This document shows, piece by piece, positions 4,792-6,155 of a stretch of DNA of 6,155 nt. Both the position numbers and the translations under genes were made by a program. How positions within the stretch are numbered: the first letter of the stretch is position 1; each line of letters starts with the position of its first letter. This stretch comes from an uncultured Arcobacter sp. (GTDB lineage Bacteria > Campylobacterota > Campylobacteria > Campylobacterales > Arcobacteraceae): the NCBI GenBank assembly GCA_937860115.1, contig CALMBI010000052.1, positions 1 through 6,155 of the forward strand. The letters are read 5' to 3'. The notes beneath the pieces were generated by a model. That model was not told where the DNA came from. It saw nothing but the letters and a program-made list of their open reading frames with translations, and searched no databases.

Positions 4792-6082
4792 TACTGTTAA
4801 AAAAATGCAAGAAGAAAATCAGAGTATCACTCAAAATTATGGGTTTGCAAATAATTCTTTTGATTTTGGGATTGCTTTACTTGATAGCCACATAAAAGAT
4901 GTACTCAAGACTTGTGAAGCAAGCTATTCACAAGTAGCACTCGCATCTCTAACTACATTTGGATTTGTTTTAGCTCATGCTGGAATGAAAAAAACTTCAC
5001 TCTATTTTTTAGATTTGAGCAATTCAGGAACTGGTAAGAGCCATAATATGACGCTACAAGTAAATTTACTCTTAAATGGCATTATAAAAATACAGGAGAA
5101 GTCACAACAAGCATACGATAATGAATCAGAACTAAAACGGTTTAACAATATCCATAGAGGTAAAATAACTGTTCCAGCACTTAATCAATGCATTAAAAGT
5201 GTCTCAAGTCAATTTGTTATCATCGATGAGTTAGGGATGCTAATGGCTAGAAACGATGAAATCATTGATGAAATAACTAAACTATATGGGGTAGAAACAA
5301 CTTCTCTTTCGGTCACAAAATCTGAAGCACCATCAAGTCAATATATTTTACCTGTGCAATTTAGCTTTATTGGGGCAACAACTCTAACTTATCTAGGAGG
5401 TTCAAAAGCACTTCATAAACATTTGGGAGGTGGATTTATTAATAGAGCATTTCTTGCATACAATACAATTTTAAAATCACCGCAAGAGATAACTTCAATT
5501 TATAAAGATAATTTAGATTATGACAAAAGTAATCAAGTAGCACTTAAAATTTATTATTTTGCCAAAAACTTCAAAAGTAAACTTATATTTACCAAAGCAT
5601 CTGAAGATGAACTTTTAAGTTTCAAAAGAGAAATTCAAACGATACGGATAAAGTACAATGAAATAGGTTCAGAACTCGGTTCATTTTATACAAGAATAGA
5701 ACAAAATACTCATATCGTAATCAACATTCTCCATTTGTTGAAATGTTATGAAAAAGGTAGTTTGGATGATGAGATTGGAGTTGAGATTACAACATTAGCT
5801 ATTAATTTTATAAAAAATATTGTTTTTGTGGAACTCGACAAGCTAATTAACTATCTTAATGACGGTGAACTTTTGGAAAGAGAAGAAAAGCAAAAAGCTA
5901 AAATCGTTCAATTTGTAGAAACATATAGGATAAAGCACAATAAAATGCCGAAAATTAGAGATGTAGCAATGAAGACAAGACTTTCAAAAAGTCAGATTTT
6001 AGAGCTAATTAAAGATTATTTAGAGATTGTCCCTTGTGAAACAACACTCCGATATTGTCAAAATATTTCAAAAGGTTTTTGA
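4781..6082 (+). CDS. P-loop ATPase, DUF3987/helicase-like replication protein
   Basis: A 433-residue ATPase, probably the motor of the element's replication module. Numbered from ATG 4781, it has a Walker A SNSGTGKS (80-87; first position Ser instead of the usual Gly/Ala), a Walker B FVIIDELG (D149, E150), a sensor-like FSFIGATTL (194-202) and GGGFINRAF (216-224), whose arginine matches the 'GhhsRfl' motif of DUF3987-type proteins and may be an arginine finger. The order and spacing agree with DUF3987 proteins, which are found in plasmids, prophages and satellites beside primase genes. Residues about 375-417 look like a winged helix (FVETYRIKHNKMPKIRDVA, then TRLSKSQILELIKDYLEI), possibly for origin or DNA binding. 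Start choice: ATG 4781 has GGAG (4771-4774) six bases upstream, whereas the in-frame TTG 4757 and ATG 4760 lack a good site; using TTG gives 441 residues. It overlaps the preceding gene by 11 bases and the next by one base (TGATG). Helicase activity is inferred, not shown. Confidence 0.8.
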   Translation: MNFDTVKKMQEENQSITQNYGFANNSFDFGIALLDSHIKDVLKTCEASYSQVALASLTTFGFVLAHAGMKKTSLYFLDLSNSGTGKSHNMTLQVNLLLNGIIKIQEKSQQAYDNESELKRFNNIHRGKITVPALNQCIKSVSSQFVIIDELGMLMARNDEIIDEITKLYGVETTSLSVTKSEAPSSQYILPVQFSFIGATTLTYLGGSKALHKHLGGGFINRAFLAYNTILKSPQEITSIYKDNLDYDKSNQVALKIYYFAKNFKSKLIFTKASEDELLSFKREIQTIRIKYNEIGSELGSFYTRIEQNTHIVINILHLLKCYEKGSLDDEIGVEITTLAINFIKNIVFVELDKLINYLNDGELLEREEKQKAKIVQFVETYRIKHNKMPKIRDVAMKTRLSKSQILELIKDYLEIVPCETTLRYCQNISKGF

Positions 6083-6155
6083 TGGATATAACTATAAATA
6101 ATACACTTTTTCAAGTGTTACTCAAAAATTTACCGCCAAAAATACATTGTAGCCA
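6082..6155 (+). CDS. Start of a further operon gene (partial, 24 codons)
   Basis: An ATG sharing its A with the ATPase stop (TGATG, 6080-6084) opens a frame that runs to the window edge without a stop. AAAAGG (6070-6075) lies six bases upstream, and the one-base overlap is typical of this operon. The visible residues (MDITINNTLFQVLLKNLPPK, then IHCS) show no recognisable domain. Coupling to the ATPase suggests another replication or mobilization function, but nothing more can be said. Confidence 0.6.
   Translation, partial: MDITINNTLFQVLLKNLPPKIHCS

Overview
The window looks like the left part of an integrated mobile element (integrative island, phage satellite or cryptic prophage) in a low-GC Gram-negative bacterium. 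AT-richness, AGA/TTA-rich codon use, short Shine-Dalgarno sites, tightly overlapping genes and the type of P4-like integrase suggest Campylobacterota (Sulfurimonas/Sulfurovum/Arcobacter-like). That assignment is an inference from composition and style; no rRNA or housekeeping gene is present to fix it. All genes found are on the + strand, and no intergenic stretch exceeds 300 bases.

Region 1 (1-2877) is an integration cassette. A 109-base leader carries a possible promoter, two sets of short direct repeats and an imperfect hairpin, all plausible integrase arm sites. It leads into a complete 436-residue P4-type tyrosine recombinase (110-1420). One base later is a 71-codon open frame (1422-1637) that I read as the C-terminal catalytic tail of a second, different P4-type integrase. 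It overlaps by 11 bases the start of a 416-residue protein of unknown function (1627-2877). The three frames form one translationally linked unit.

Region 2 (2878-3057) is a 180-base regulatory gap. It holds weak A/T hairpins after the 416-residue gene, a possible extended -10 promoter, and two adjacent palindromes just before the next gene. The second palindrome includes part of the ribosome-binding site in its 3' arm.

Region 3 (3058 to the end) is a probable replication/excision operon. It holds: (a) a 56-residue AlpA-like helix-turn-helix protein; (b) a 100-residue protein shaped like the DnaG CHC2 zinc-binding domain but lacking its cysteines; (c) a 266-residue protein with a TOPRIM-like C-terminal half lacking the usual catalytic Glu; (d) two small unknown proteins in one frame, separated by a single TAA; (e) a 433-residue P-loop ATPase resembling DUF3987-type helicase-like proteins; and (f) the first 24 codons of a further gene running off the window. 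Most junctions overlap (ATGA, TGATG, 7 and 11 bases), implying coordinated expression.

Taken together, int - AlpA-like regulator - primase-like pair - ATPase resembles the integration/regulation/replication half of phage satellites (PICI/P4-like) and of integrative mobilizable elements. Packaging, capsid and mobilization genes are not in the window, so the kind of element cannot be settled here. The most unusual part is the split primase-like pair, in which both the zinc-binding residues and the TOPRIM glutamate appear to be lost.
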